Virus record (IMG/VR): IMGVR_UViG_3300046694_000207
Span: 1-39,443 of that record
Length of the DNA stretch: 39,443 nt
DNA from: a virus
Strand: one strand, 5' to 3'
In this document: in pieces, positions 1-6,927 of the stretch
How the letters are laid out: the number at the start of each line of letters is the position of its first letter
Numbering within the stretch: the stretch's first letter is position 1
The notes under the pieces: generated by a model
Told to the model about the DNA's origin: nothing
The model's input: the letters and a program-made list of their open reading frames with translations, nothing else
Database searches by the model: none
Made by a program: the position numbers and the translations under genes

Positions 1-332
1 TGTGTCACGCCGCTAATTCTACCTGGTGGACGGACCTGAAAACCGGCGCGGATTTGCGCGCAACGTGCAACGTCCCGGAAAAACTCATGTTGATCGTGAG
101 CGAGGTATCCGAAGCGATGGAAGGGCATCGAAAGAATTTGCCGGATGACAAGCTCGCACATCGCCCGATGGTCGAGGTTGAGCTAGCGGACGCAGTAATC
201 CGCATTTTCGACCTGGCGGGCGCGAAGGGTTACGACATCGCGGGCGCACTGGTTGAAAAACTGCAATTCAACGCCAAGCGCGCAGACCACAAGCCGGAGA
301 ATCGCGCGGCAGAAGGCGGCAAGGCGTACTGA
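1..332 (+). CDS. MazG-like nucleotide pyrophosphohydrolase (5' truncated)
   Basis: The open frame enters from outside the window (first full codon at position 3) and ends with TGA at 330-332, so the N-terminus is missing. The visible part begins NSTWWTDLKTG and contains the helical segment IVSEVSEAMEGHRKN followed by VELADAVIRIFDLAG. This resembles the E-rich metal-binding helices (ExxE ... ExxD) of MazG-type all-alpha NTP pyrophosphohydrolases. Family members hydrolyse nucleoside triphosphates to monophosphates, and in phages they are thought to adjust nucleotide or alarmone pools. It heads the visible early operon, with the ParB-like gene 29 bp downstream. The family call rests on motif layout only. 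An in-frame TTG at 54 could be mistaken for the start, but conserved sequence continues upstream of it. Confidence 0.7.
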   Translation, partial: CHAANSTWWTDLKTGADLRATCNVPEKLMLIVSEVSEAMEGHRKNLPDDKLAHRPMVEVELADAVIRIFDLAGAKGYDIAGALVEKLQFNAKRADHKPENRAAEGGKAY

Positions 333-361
333 TCCAATCACACGGCAAAAGGAAAAAGAAA

Positions 362-1264
362 ATGACTGAAATCGTAGCAGGAAGCCGCGAACAAATCCGC
401 GAGGTATCGACGGGACGCGGCGACGTGTACATGGTCCCGGTTGGATCGATCCGTGTCCGCGAGGGGTTCAATGCTGTACGCGAGGCGGACCCCGACTACC
501 CGGCGCATATCCGCGAGCTTGCCGACAGCATCAAGGCGAACGGCTTCATGCGTCACAAGACGCTTACGGGCCTGATTGCTTCCGATGGTTTCGTGTACCT
601 GTCGGACGGTCACACCCGTTACGCCGCTACGTTGCTCGCCAACGAGGAAGGCGCGGGAATCGAGTCGCTTCCGTTCATGAACGAGGCGAAAGGCACGAAC
701 GACGACGACCGCATTTTTGGGCTTATCACGAACAACAGCGGCAAGCGCCTGACGCAGTACGGCGAAGCGTTGGTGATAAAGCAATTGATCGGACGCGGCA
801 TCGATGAAAAGGAAATCGCTCGCCGCCTGGGCTTCGCTGTCCAGAAGGTAACGAACCTGCTTGAACTGTGCGCCGCTCCGCGCGAAGTCGTTCAGATGGT
901 CGTGTCCGGCGAGGTATCCGCCACCACAGCGGTAAAGGTCATCAAGGCCGAAGGCGCGAACGCAACGGCGGCGCTTGAGGCAGGCAAGGCCATTGCCAAG
1001 GCGGCAGGGAAAACCAAGGTGACGGCTAAACACCTGAAGCCCGCAGCGCCCGCCAAAGAGCCGGTTAAGCCCGCGCTACACGGCGACACGATGCGCCTTG
1101 AATTCATGCTTGACGCTTACGCGGCTGTGCGCAAGTGCGCGGCGGTTGGCGAACAGCCTGAAGGCTTCGTTGTGGAAGATTCGCAAGGCGCACAACTTGG
1201 CTGGGGTGTGACCTTGCGCGGCGCAATCGATAACGCGATTTCCAAGCACAAGGCGGCAGCATGA
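362..1264 (+). CDS. ParB/Spo0J-like DNA-binding protein
   Basis: This 300-residue protein has a ParB-type N-terminal domain: IRELADSIKANGF near residues 50-62 and LSDGHTRYAATLLA near 80-93, the position of the conserved GxxR nucleotide-binding loop. A predicted helix-turn-helix follows (EKEIARRLGF near 143-152), then a Lys/Ala/Pro-rich linker (about 220-240) and a unique C-terminal domain. ParB proteins bind centromere-like sites, but phage single-gene relatives often act as nucleases or regulators. No ParA partner is visible, so plasmid partition is not supported. The start is set by an AAGGA ribosome site 9-10 nt upstream of ATG 362. The stop overlaps the next start as ATGA. Confidence 0.8.
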   Translation: MTEIVAGSREQIREVSTGRGDVYMVPVGSIRVREGFNAVREADPDYPAHIRELADSIKANGFMRHKTLTGLIASDGFVYLSDGHTRYAATLLANEEGAGIESLPFMNEAKGTNDDDRIFGLITNNSGKRLTQYGEALVIKQLIGRGIDEKEIARRLGFAVQKVTNLLELCAAPREVVQMVVSGEVSATTAVKVIKAEGANATAALEAGKAIAKAAGKTKVTAKHLKPAAPAKEPVKPALHGDTMRLEFMLDAYAAVRKCAAVGEQPEGFVVEDSQGAQLGWGVTLRGAIDNAISKHKAAA

Positions 1265-1524
1265 GCGAGCAAATCAAAGAGAACAGCGCGGGCCTGCACA
1301 TGCGGGCCGTAAAGACCCAGCGCCTGCTAGGCGATTCCATGATGAACGGCGTAAAGCCTGAGAGCGTGGAACTGGCGCGGGCGCTTGCCAGAGAGGCGCT
1401 TGACCTTCTAAACGTGGTCGAGGAAGAAAACGCCGCAGAGGTTTTGCGCGAGGAAAAGAGGCGCGCGGCATACCTCGCGCGGCGTGTTTCGGATGAGGCT
1501 TGCCAGGCCGGTTTCGGGACTTAA
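1261..1524 (+). CDS. Hypothetical protein, helical, 87 aa
   Basis: The start codon overlaps the stop of the ParB-like gene (ATGA at 1261), which implies translational coupling. The protein is Glu/Ala/Arg-rich and predicted largely helical (VELARALAREALDLLNV, then VEEENAAEVLREEKRRA), with no recognised domain. It is the last gene before a promoter/terminator interval at 1533-1614 and so probably ends the first early transcript. Function unknown. Confidence 0.65.
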   Translation: MSEQIKENSAGLHMRAVKTQRLLGDSMMNGVKPESVELARALAREALDLLNVVEEENAAEVLREEKRRAAYLARRVSDEACQAGFGT

Positions 1525-1532
1525 AAAACCCC

Positions 1533-1561
1533 TTGCGGAAATGCTACCCGCCGAGTAGTAT
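1533..1561 (+). promoter_or_regulatory. P1: operator-overlapped promoter
   Basis: A -35 TTGCGG (1533-1538), a 17-bp spacer and a -10 TAGTAT (1556-1561) are visible. The 15-bp quasi-palindrome CTACCCGCCGAGTAG occupies 1544-1558, so it fills the spacer and overlaps the -10. This is one of nine copies in the window (consensus CTACC-N5-GGTAG). A repressor bound here should block RNA polymerase. The downstream sequence TTCATCCATCGACA is also shared with other copies. Uniquely, a terminator follows within 25 bp. Confidence 0.75.
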
Positions 1562-1583
1562 TCATCCATCGACACAGCAACAC

Positions 1584-1614
1584 GCCCCGTAGATAGTCGA
1601 TACGGGGCTTTTTT
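1584..1614 (+). terminator. Intrinsic terminator downstream of P1
   Basis: A perfect 7-bp stem, GCCCCGT (1584-1590) with ACGGGGC (1602-1608), is followed by six T residues (1609-1614). It lies between promoter P1 and the exonuclease gene at 1636. It would end transcripts from the ParB operon and also any transcript starting at P1, giving a leader of roughly 45 nt unless antitermination occurs. Confidence 0.85.
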
Positions 1615-1635
1615 ACAACCACCCGAGGGGGACGT

Positions 1636-2463
1636 ATGAACACCATGCAAGTTGAAATCACAGCGGACATTGAAACACTGCCGGACATGCGCCCGGAAGC
1701 GCTCGAATCGTTCCGCCATGACGCGGCGACGAATTTCAAAGCTCCGTCCGACATGACCAAAGAGCGCGCATGCGCTGAACTTGGCATGACGGACGCGAAC
1801 GAAATCAAATTCACGTCTAAAGACCGCGCGTTGACGCTTTGGGCGGAGCGGTTCAAAGACGAGCTTGGCGAAACGGTTGCTCAAGCGAACTGGCGCAAAA
1901 CGGCATTCGACGGCGCACGCGGTCAAATCTGCGTGATCGGGCTCCAGGCAGATGACGGCGCGCCGGTTTCGTTCTATGAGTCGGATTGGGAACACCCGAA
2001 CGCAGAACGCCGCGTTCTCACAGAGGCTTTCGTATTCATCGCGGACACGTATAGCGCGAACAGCATGCGCTCGCCGGTTTTCATCGGCCATCGAATCGCC
2101 GGGTTTGATTTGCCGTTCATGTTCAAGCGCGCCGTTATCCTGGGCATCAAGCCGCCGTCAATTATCCCGTTCGGCGCGAAGCCCTGGGACGAATCCATAT
2201 ATGACACGCACGACCGTTGGTGCGGTCGTAACGAATTCATCAAGCTCGAAGCTCTGTGCGCGGCGCTTGGTGTTGCTGGCAAGTCCGAAGGTATGGACGG
2301 TAGCCAGGTTGCGGACTACGTTTTCGACGGTCGTATCCATGAAGTCGCGCAGTATTGCGAAGGCGACGTAGGCGCAGCGTATCGGGCTTATCGCCGGATG
2401 ACGTTTCAGCCGTTGCCCGTCGAGGCTCCCGCCTACGCTGAATCGGACTTGATTCCGTTCTAA
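1636..2463 (+). CDS. PolB-type 3'-5' exonuclease (RNase H fold)
   Basis: This 275-residue protein resembles the predicted 3'-5' exonucleases related to the PolB exonuclease domain. The ExoI motif is DIET (D11, E13). ExoII lies around FIGHRIAGFDLPFMF (about 150-164). A late acidic motif, YCEGDVGAAYRAYRR (about 241-255), matches ExoIII with Asp and Tyr. Such enzymes process DNA ends in replication or recombination, and here the neighbours are a VRR nuclease and NinB. The start ATG 1636 follows a GAGGGGG ribosome site. The gene is separated from the ParB operon by P1 and the terminator. Its stop overlaps the next start (TAATG). No polymerase domain is fused to it. Confidence 0.8.
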   Translation: MNTMQVEITADIETLPDMRPEALESFRHDAATNFKAPSDMTKERACAELGMTDANEIKFTSKDRALTLWAERFKDELGETVAQANWRKTAFDGARGQICVIGLQADDGAPVSFYESDWEHPNAERRVLTEAFVFIADTYSANSMRSPVFIGHRIAGFDLPFMFKRAVILGIKPPSIIPFGAKPWDESIYDTHDRWCGRNEFIKLEALCAALGVAGKSEGMDGSQVADYVFDGRIHEVAQYCEGDVGAAYRAYRRMTFQPLPVEAPAYAESDLIPF

Positions 2464-2750
2464 TGGATGCGGAAGCGCACAAGGCGGCCTGTCTCGCGCG
2501 CTTCCGTGAAGCCGTGCGCATGGGCCGCAATCAGGACTACACAGGCGCTCAAACAATCGTCCACCATGTGCGCGCCACGCACGGCGATAAGGCCGCAGAG
2601 ACGGCGCGCAGAGAACTGTTTAATTTCATCAAGTCGGAGAAATCAGCGCATGAGCCGTCGCAAGCTGTGGGCACTGTCGGTCAGCAAGTCGAAGAAATCA
2701 GCCGAACCATTACCGTCAAGCGCGGTAGCCGTACCACTAGAACACGATGA
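2463..2750 (+). CDS. Hypothetical protein, 95 aa
   Basis: The start ATG 2463 overlaps the preceding stop (TAATG). The first 60 residues are helical and charged (RFREAVRMGRNQDYTGAQTIV), while the tail is Thr/Arg-rich. The last 100 bases overlap the VRR-NUC gene in another frame, so the C-terminus may be the less conserved part. No domain recognised. Confidence 0.6.
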   Translation: MDAEAHKAACLARFREAVRMGRNQDYTGAQTIVHHVRATHGDKAAETARRELFNFIKSEKSAHEPSQAVGTVGQQVEEISRTITVKRGSRTTRTR

Positions 2751-3099
2751 ACAGGTTTCGTTCTTCGAATACCTTGATTTGCAGCATCCGCATATGGTGG
2801 CTTTCGCCATCCCGAACGCAGCGAAGCGAAGCCGCAAGACGGGTCACAAAATGGTCAAAGAGGGGTTGAGGCGCGGCGTCCCTGATTTGATGATCGCAGA
2901 GCGCTGCGGGCCTTACGCGGGATGCTTTATCGAAATGAAGCGCCAGAAGGGAAGCACGACAAGCAAAGAGCAACACGCGATGATTTCACGGCTCCGCGAG
3001 AAGGGGTATTTCGTCGTCATCGCAAAGGGCTGGGAACAAGCGGTTGCTCACCTTAATTACTACCTCTCGTTCGGGGAGCCGACCTTTGGAAAAGTATGA
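2650..3099 (+). CDS. VRR-NUC domain nuclease
   Basis: The best start is ATG 2650, with GGAGA 9 nt upstream. It encodes 149 residues that include the PD-(D/E)XK core typical of stand-alone phage VRR-NUC proteins: an N-terminal acidic helix (EHDEQVSFFEYL), the GVPDLMIAE motif, CFIEMKRQKG (E-x-K) and a Q-containing helix (SKEQHAMISRLREKGY). Stand-alone members cleave branched DNA such as Holliday junctions. The gene lies between the exonuclease and NinB, consistent with a recombination module. It overlaps the previous gene by about 100 nt and the NinB gene by 14 nt. Confidence 0.85.
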   Translation: MSRRKLWALSVSKSKKSAEPLPSSAVAVPLEHDEQVSFFEYLDLQHPHMVAFAIPNAAKRSRKTGHKMVKEGLRRGVPDLMIAERCGPYAGCFIEMKRQKGSTTSKEQHAMISRLREKGYFVVIAKGWEQAVAHLNYYLSFGEPTFGKV

Positions 3100-3490
3100 A
3101 GTCAAGTTGACCGACCACAACCGCATGGAAGCGGCTCAAGCTTTCGTGAATACGCCTGACGGTTGGTATTTCACGCTGAAGCCAGCGACACGGAAGCTCG
3201 ACCAAAATTCAATGCTTCACGCGCTATTTGGTCACGTCGCCAAACAGGCTAAATGGATGGGCCGGACGCTGAACGCGGTTCAGTGGAAAGTCCTGTTTAT
3301 CAGCGGGCACGCTGCGGCTACCGGGCTGGGCTCCGACATGGTTCCGGGCCTAGAGGGTGAATTCGCCAACATACGCGAGAGTAGCGCCGAAATGAGTATA
3401 GCGCGTATGTCGAGCCTAATTGAATACGTTCTGGCATGGTGCGCAAACAATGGCATCAGACTGCCTGCTATCGGTTACGAGGGGCATTGA
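3086..3490 (+). CDS. NinB-family recombination protein
   Basis: The protein matches the lambda NinB/Orf family in length (134 aa) and sequence: KLTDHNRMEAAQAFVN, then KPATRKLDQNSMLHALFGHVAKQ, and a C-terminal IEYVLAWCANNGIRLP. Lambda Orf binds single-stranded DNA and helps RecBCD- or Red-type recombination. No ATG fits this N-terminus. A TTG at 3086 has a strong GGGGAG ribosome site at 3073-3078, 7 nt upstream, and gives LEKYEVKLTDH at the expected family start, so TTG is the likely initiator. The stop is directly followed by the next ATG (TGAATG). Confidence 0.85.
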   Translation: MEKYEVKLTDHNRMEAAQAFVNTPDGWYFTLKPATRKLDQNSMLHALFGHVAKQAKWMGRTLNAVQWKVLFISGHAAATGLGSDMVPGLEGEFANIRESSAEMSIARMSSLIEYVLAWCANNGIRLPAIGYEGH

Positions 3491-3859
3491 ATGAAGCCGA
3501 CCATCGAAATTATTTTCGACTGCCTCAGGAATCGCGCTCTGACGCGCCCGCAACTCATGGCGCTAACCGGCCTATGCGATTCCACCGTCAAGCGCTACAC
3601 GCGCGAGCTACACGCGGCCAAACGCATTTGGATATGCGGATATGAGGTTGACGAGGAAGGCGACTATTTTCACGTCAAGCCGCAGCGCATTTACAAGCGT
3701 GGCCACGCGCCGGACGCTCCGCGACCCGCACCGAAGGGACGACAGGCGGCTATGCAAAAGTGGCGTAGCAAGCATAAGACGCTTGAGGCGCTGAAGCAAC
3801 GCATTCGACGTGGGCAGACATTGAACCCATACGCGCAACTTATCCTACGGACCTCCTAA
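3491..3859 (+). CDS. Winged-helix DNA-binding protein, 122 aa
   Basis: The N-terminal half reads like a winged helix: EIIFDCLRNRALTRPQLMALTG, then CDSTVKRYTRELHAAKRIW, a recognition helix followed by a wing. The C-terminal half is Lys/Arg/Gln-rich (QKWRSKHKTLEALKQRIRRG), typical of extra DNA contact. It starts directly at the NinB stop and ends the transcript before promoter P2. It may be a phage regulator or a replication accessory protein. The exact family was not recognised. Confidence 0.65.
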   Translation: MKPTIEIIFDCLRNRALTRPQLMALTGLCDSTVKRYTRELHAAKRIWICGYEVDEEGDYFHVKPQRIYKRGHAPDAPRPAPKGRQAAMQKWRSKHKTLEALKQRIRRGQTLNPYAQLILRTS

Positions 3860-3865
3860 AAGTTT

Positions 3866-3894
3866 CTGCACAAATACTACCCACAAGGTATTAA
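3866..3894 (+). promoter_or_regulatory. P2: operator-overlapped promoter
   Basis: The 15-bp operator CTACCCACAAGGTAT lies at 3877-3891. The -10 candidate is TATTAA (3889-3894) and the -35 position holds CTGCAC (3866-3871), weaker than in the other copies. It stands 20 bp before the Ref-like gene and probably starts the 3914-5421 transcript. Confidence 0.6.
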
Positions 3895-3913
3895 ATAGGA
3901 GTAAGATAAATCA

Positions 3914-4246
3914 ATGGCGAAAACCGTACCGGCAGCAGAAAGGCGGTACATGGGCCTGGTAGCAAAGCGGGGATGTTGCATATGTGCCCGCCTTGGATAT
4001 GAGGTAGACGGGATGCAAGCGATTGTCCACCACCGGATACATGGACGATTCGCAAATATGCGGGCGTCGAATTATCTGACTATCCCGCTGTGCGATAGAC
4101 ACCACGCGGTAGGTTTCAAAACCAGCGTTCATTACTTGAACGAGGAACAGTTTTTAGAGCATTACGGCTTCAGCGAGCTTGACCTGATTGCAGAAGTCCA
4201 AACCGCGTTATTGGTTCACGTTCCAATAGAAGAAAGGGTGATTTAG
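3914..4246 (+). CDS. Ref-type HNH nuclease (RecA-dependent nuclease family)
   Basis: This 110-residue protein resembles the C-terminal nuclease domain of phage P1 Ref, a RecA-dependent HNH nuclease that enhances recombination. Visible metal and catalytic residues are C21, C22 and C24 (GCCICARLG), H39-H40 (AIVHHRIHG) and C60, H63, H64 (LCDRHHAVGF). The lysine/arginine-rich N-terminal arm of P1 Ref is absent, as in many phage homologues. Its own promoter P2 precedes it, and AGGAGTAAG supplies a somewhat distant ribosome site. Codons here are more A/T-rich than in the upstream operon, suggesting a separate origin. It overlaps no gene and is followed immediately by ATG 4247. Confidence 0.85.
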   Translation: MAKTVPAAERRYMGLVAKRGCCICARLGYEVDGMQAIVHHRIHGRFANMRASNYLTIPLCDRHHAVGFKTSVHYLNEEQFLEHYGFSELDLIAEVQTALLVHVPIEERVI

Positions 4247-4654
4247 ATGGTAGTCAGCGGCGAAAATATTCTGGCAAAGATGGTCGAGGGAAAAGGCTAT
4301 AGCCGTAAGTCTTTTTTGCTTATGTTTCCCGGCGCGGACGAACGTTTAGTTTTGGACGCCGTTGCGAAACTTACCAAAGAGGGAAAGCTTTGGAATGGCA
4401 ACGGCGTAACACATATCAAATTCCCCCAGCGTGAAGTAACGGAATGCGAAGGGGTAGTTATTCAGGTCGGTCCGTGCCACGCATGGGGCGATTTAACCGG
4501 ATACGAAAAGACGCTTGGTAGCCATCGTGAATTAAGCGAAGGTCTGCGAGGCGAGAATTACAAGGCGCGGCCCGTCACTTTCCCGGCTTTTGGTCGAGCG
4601 GACGCAAACAGTTTTCAAGCTCGCAATACAGCCGTGATTAAGGGGCTCCTATGA
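4247..4654 (+). CDS. Hypothetical protein, 135 aa
   Basis: It starts immediately after the Ref-like stop. The first 60 residues could form a small helix-turn-helix (ERLVLDAVAKLTKEGKLWNG), followed by a less ordered half ending in NTAVIKGLL. Codon usage is relatively A/T-rich, like the Ref-like gene. The stop overlaps the next start (ATGA). Unknown function; a DNA-associated role is only a guess from context. Confidence 0.6.
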   Translation: MVVSGENILAKMVEGKGYSRKSFLLMFPGADERLVLDAVAKLTKEGKLWNGNGVTHIKFPQREVTECEGVVIQVGPCHAWGDLTGYEKTLGSHRELSEGLRGENYKARPVTFPAFGRADANSFQARNTAVIKGLL

Positions 4655-4848
4655 AACCGCAAGCATACGATGTTGAGTTAATGCTCAACGGCACTGACGT
4701 AACTCTGACTTTTAATCGTGTCATGGGTATGACTTTACAGGACGCGGTTACCTTCGCTTATGGCATGGTATCCGCTCCGCTTGCATGGTCGTTAGCCACA
4801 GTTAAGCTGTCGGACGAACCGCGCCTGTGTACGAAAAAACTGGCATGA
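4651..4848 (+). CDS. Hypothetical protein, 65 aa
   Basis: A short frame coupled by ATGA to the previous gene and by ATGA to the next. The sequence (VELMLNGTDVTLTFNRVMG ...) suggests a beta-rich N-terminus and a hydrophobic central helix. No family recognised. Confidence 0.55.
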   Translation: MKPQAYDVELMLNGTDVTLTFNRVMGMTLQDAVTFAYGMVSAPLAWSLATVKLSDEPRLCTKKLA

Positions 4849-5003
4849 GCCAATACGCGCATTGCTTTATGTTGTGGCTCGATTTCATTACAGACATAAG
4901 CATAGCGCGCCCCGATCCGTTCGCGGGTCATATAACAATCGTGACACATACACCGGACCCGAAACGGCCGGGATTTTTCAGAGCAGAGTACAAGACGAAA
5001 TGA
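4845..5003 (+). CDS. Hypothetical small protein, 52 aa
   Basis: ATG 4845 overlaps the preceding TGA, and TGA 5001-5003 overlaps the next ATG at 5000, so it is coupled on both sides. The product begins MSQYAHCFMLWLDFITDIS and ends PGFFRAEYKTK, with an aromatic-rich core. The unbroken chain of start/stop overlaps is the main argument that it is real. Unknown function. Confidence 0.5.
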   Translation: MSQYAHCFMLWLDFITDISIARPDPFAGHITIVTHTPDPKRPGFFRAEYKTK

Positions 5004-5206
5004 AACCCGCAATTCTCGCGCTTGCCGATGCCGCCGCATATGTGGCGCTCTCACCGATGGGAATACGCCGTTTAATGGCTACTGGCGATTTTCCGAAGTC
5101 GCGCGAACTGTCGGGCCGCCGAATCGGCTGGCTTGTGCGCGAACTTGACGAATGGGCTGAAGCGCGGCCCGTTTCAACAATACTTCCTGTCGGGTCGGCA
5201 GAATGA
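5000..5206 (+). CDS. AlpA/excisionase-like small DNA-binding protein
   Basis: ATG 5000 is coupled to the upstream stop (ATGA) and gives 68 residues. A MerR-like winged helix typical of AlpA/excisionase proteins is seen: LADAAAYVALSPMGIRRLMA, then FPKSRELSGRRIGWLVRELDEWAEARP. AlpA-type proteins act as transcriptional activators or recombination directionality factors for P4-type integrases, and a P4-type integrase lies 200 bp downstream in the opposite orientation. It is therefore a good excisionase candidate. A longer upstream start at 4862 is unlikely because it would overlap the previous gene throughout. Confidence 0.75.
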   Translation: MKPAILALADAAAYVALSPMGIRRLMATGDFPKSRELSGRRIGWLVRELDEWAEARPVSTILPVGSAE

Positions 5207-5421
5207 ATATTAAGCCGGAAGGAACGCCGATATTCGTGCAGTTTGACGCCTACCATGCGGGTAAAGGCGTCTATCCATCTAAACCGGATTGGGCGGCGTT
5301 CGCTCGACAGACTGAGCGGGTTATGACGCCACCGCCAGCGAAGCCCGTAGCGAAGCCGGTAGACACTGCTAAACCTCAGTCGTCATTGTTCGATGACGCT
5401 TGGCTGATTTGCGGCGCATGA
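5203..5421 (+). CDS. Hypothetical protein, 72 aa
   Basis: It is coupled by ATGA to the AlpA-like gene. It starts MNIKPEGTPIFVQFDAYHAG, then a Pro/Lys/Ala-rich low-complexity stretch, and ends SSLFDDAWLICGA. The last 39 bases overlap the 3' end of the converging integrase gene. No domain recognised. It closes the leftmost early operon. Confidence 0.55.
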   Translation: MNIKPEGTPIFVQFDAYHAGKGVYPSKPDWAAFARQTERVMTPPPAKPVAKPVDTAKPQSSLFDDAWLICGA

Positions 5422-6702
5422 GTCCCAATGATCGGACAGCCGCGTTAGCCACTCGCGCCGCTCATTGTCGTAGTGGTGCAGGTTGTAAATCCCTTCGACG
5501 CCGCCCAAAACGTGGCCTATTACCGCCTCTGCAATATCTCGCGGACAGCCAAGCGCAGATAGCTTAGTTCTGGCGGTTCGGCGCAAGTCATGCAATCCCC
5601 AATGAGTGACAGGGATAACCGGCGTTCCGTATGCGACTTTCACATTGCTATACGGCATGCAGCGATAAACCATTTCCTGTATCGTCTTTTGGATCATTGG
5701 GCCTTTCAGGCGAACAGCCGGGAACAGGTAACCAGTCCCAAAAGTATTTTGGCGATCCAATACGATTCTCAATGCTCGACCGACGAGCGGGACGCGTAAA
5801 TCTGTCGCGCCGTCCACATTCTTATTTTTCGTTTTCTCTTTCGGAACGATCCACCAATAGCCGTCACTCTCGCGCGCTATCTCGTCTCCGCGCATCGCCA
5901 TAATTTCAGCGCCTCGCGTTCCCGTCCACAGATAGAGCGTAGCCGCGTCACGCATCGCTACCGGCGCATGCGGCAACCATGCGAGCAGGGCCGTCACTTC
6001 CGCATCAGTCAGGACGCGCTTTACCTTCGTCCGCTCGCCCGCCCTAACTCGCCCCACTGACTTTAAGCGGCCCCGCATTACCTGACGCCACCAATTAGGC
6101 GTTTCGTGCGCGAGCCTGCCTGAGTCTATGGCGTATTCCCATGCCGCTCCTAGCTCCGCGCGCAACTTGGCGGCGGCCACCGGAGATTCGCGCCGATCAG
6201 ATAACAGCGCGAAGGCTTCCGCCCGCGTGATTGTGCCAGGGTCACGCGTGGCGATTGGCTTTATCCCGCGCACGATCAAACGGCGCGCGTTGTCCGCGCC
6301 CGCCTGGTTTCGCGCATGCTCGACATGACCCGCCAAATACTCGTCACAGAGTACGCGCACGGAATATGCTTGCGGCTTCGAATCAGCCGCTTGGCGGGCT
6401 TCGTTCCGTTTGGACATGGCAAGGTCTACGCCAGAGGCGCGGGACGCTCTAGCGGACTCCCATGCAATAATAGCGGCTGGCAGAGTGACGGCGGGCCATT
6501 CGCCCAACTTGGTCTGTTTCATTGTGCCCGTTACGGGCGATTTGTAGCGATACAGCCATGACCGCCGCTTGGTCGTCGCGGCAATGCGCAAGCCGGGGAA
6601 CCCGTCTATTGGTTCCTCTGTGCCGGGAGCCATAAGGCGTACCTTTTTCGCGTCGAATTTCATACCGGCGTACCTTTTTCGATTGGGGCTCAAAAAACCC
6701 AT
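5383..6702 (-). CDS. int: P4-type tyrosine integrase
   Basis: This 439-residue site-specific recombinase has the N-terminal DUF4102-like arm-binding region (residues about 15-100) and the catalytic tetrad: R263 (WTGTRGAEI), the H371-x-x-R374 pair (HDLRRT), H397 (IGHVLG) and the nucleophile Y411 (YNLHHY), with a Lys in KEKTKNK near 288-294. It integrates and, with an excisionase, excises the phage. Starts at 6702 and 6663 are both possible; neither has a clear ribosome site. Two identical 15-bp repeats lie inside its first codons, read in different frames, which suggests DNA sites for the enzyme itself. The 3' end overlaps the converging early operon. Confidence 0.95.
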   Translation of the reverse strand: MGFLSPNRKRYAGMKFDAKKVRLMAPGTEEPIDGFPGLRIAATTKRRSWLYRYKSPVTGTMKQTKLGEWPAVTLPAAIIAWESARASRASGVDLAMSKRNEARQAADSKPQAYSVRVLCDEYLAGHVEHARNQAGADNARRLIVRGIKPIATRDPGTITRAEAFALLSDRRESPVAAAKLRAELGAAWEYAIDSGRLAHETPNWWRQVMRGRLKSVGRVRAGERTKVKRVLTDAEVTALLAWLPHAPVAMRDAATLYLWTGTRGAEIMAMRGDEIARESDGYWWIVPKEKTKNKNVDGATDLRVPLVGRALRIVLDRQNTFGTGYLFPAVRLKGPMIQKTIQEMVYRCMPYSNVKVAYGTPVIPVTHWGLHDLRRTARTKLSALGCPRDIAEAVIGHVLGGVEGIYNLHHYDNERREWLTRLSDHWDSCAANQPSVIEQ

Positions 6703-6925
6703 GCCGAATGGTACAACGTAATGGTGTTTTGTGGTGCGTTGTGCTACTTGGAGTGTTGCGGCCAGAACCCGGCAAACGCCCGCCAGTAAAGCGCGGGGAG
6801 CCGGTTAGCCAATACAGGCGGGGGTTTCGGAAAGGGCGCAAAAAATGCGCCGTATTCCGATGATGTGATTGCGGATGCCTTAACAGGCTTGGCGCGGATT
6901 AAAAAGGGACGCCAAAAGGAACGCC
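6636..6925. other. Putative attP with four integrase arm-type sites
   Basis: Two copies of GGCGTACCTTTTTCG (6636-6650 and 6667-6681) are mirrored by AAAAAGGGACGCC (6901-6913) and CAAAAGGAACGCC (6913-6925). On one strand or the other all read A4-5-GG-N-ACGCC. The two pairs are in opposite orientation with their A-tracts facing inward, the arrangement expected of integrase arm sites around a crossover core. The enclosed 220 bp holds no gene but has a small inverted repeat, GGCGCA-aaaaa-TGCGCC (6835-6851). The core itself is not identifiable without the host site. Confidence 0.55.
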
Positions 6926-6927
6926 GC

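Noticed and set aside
338-1033. 231-codon minus-strand frame opposite the ParB-like gene
   Set aside because: Arg/Ala/Asp-rich shadow composition without a recognisable domain; the plus-strand ParB-like gene explains the region.
6703-6927. tRNA gene or tRNA 3' end as attachment site next to the integrase
   Set aside because: No T-loop sequence or cloverleaf could be seen in this interval, so the attachment core remains unassigned.
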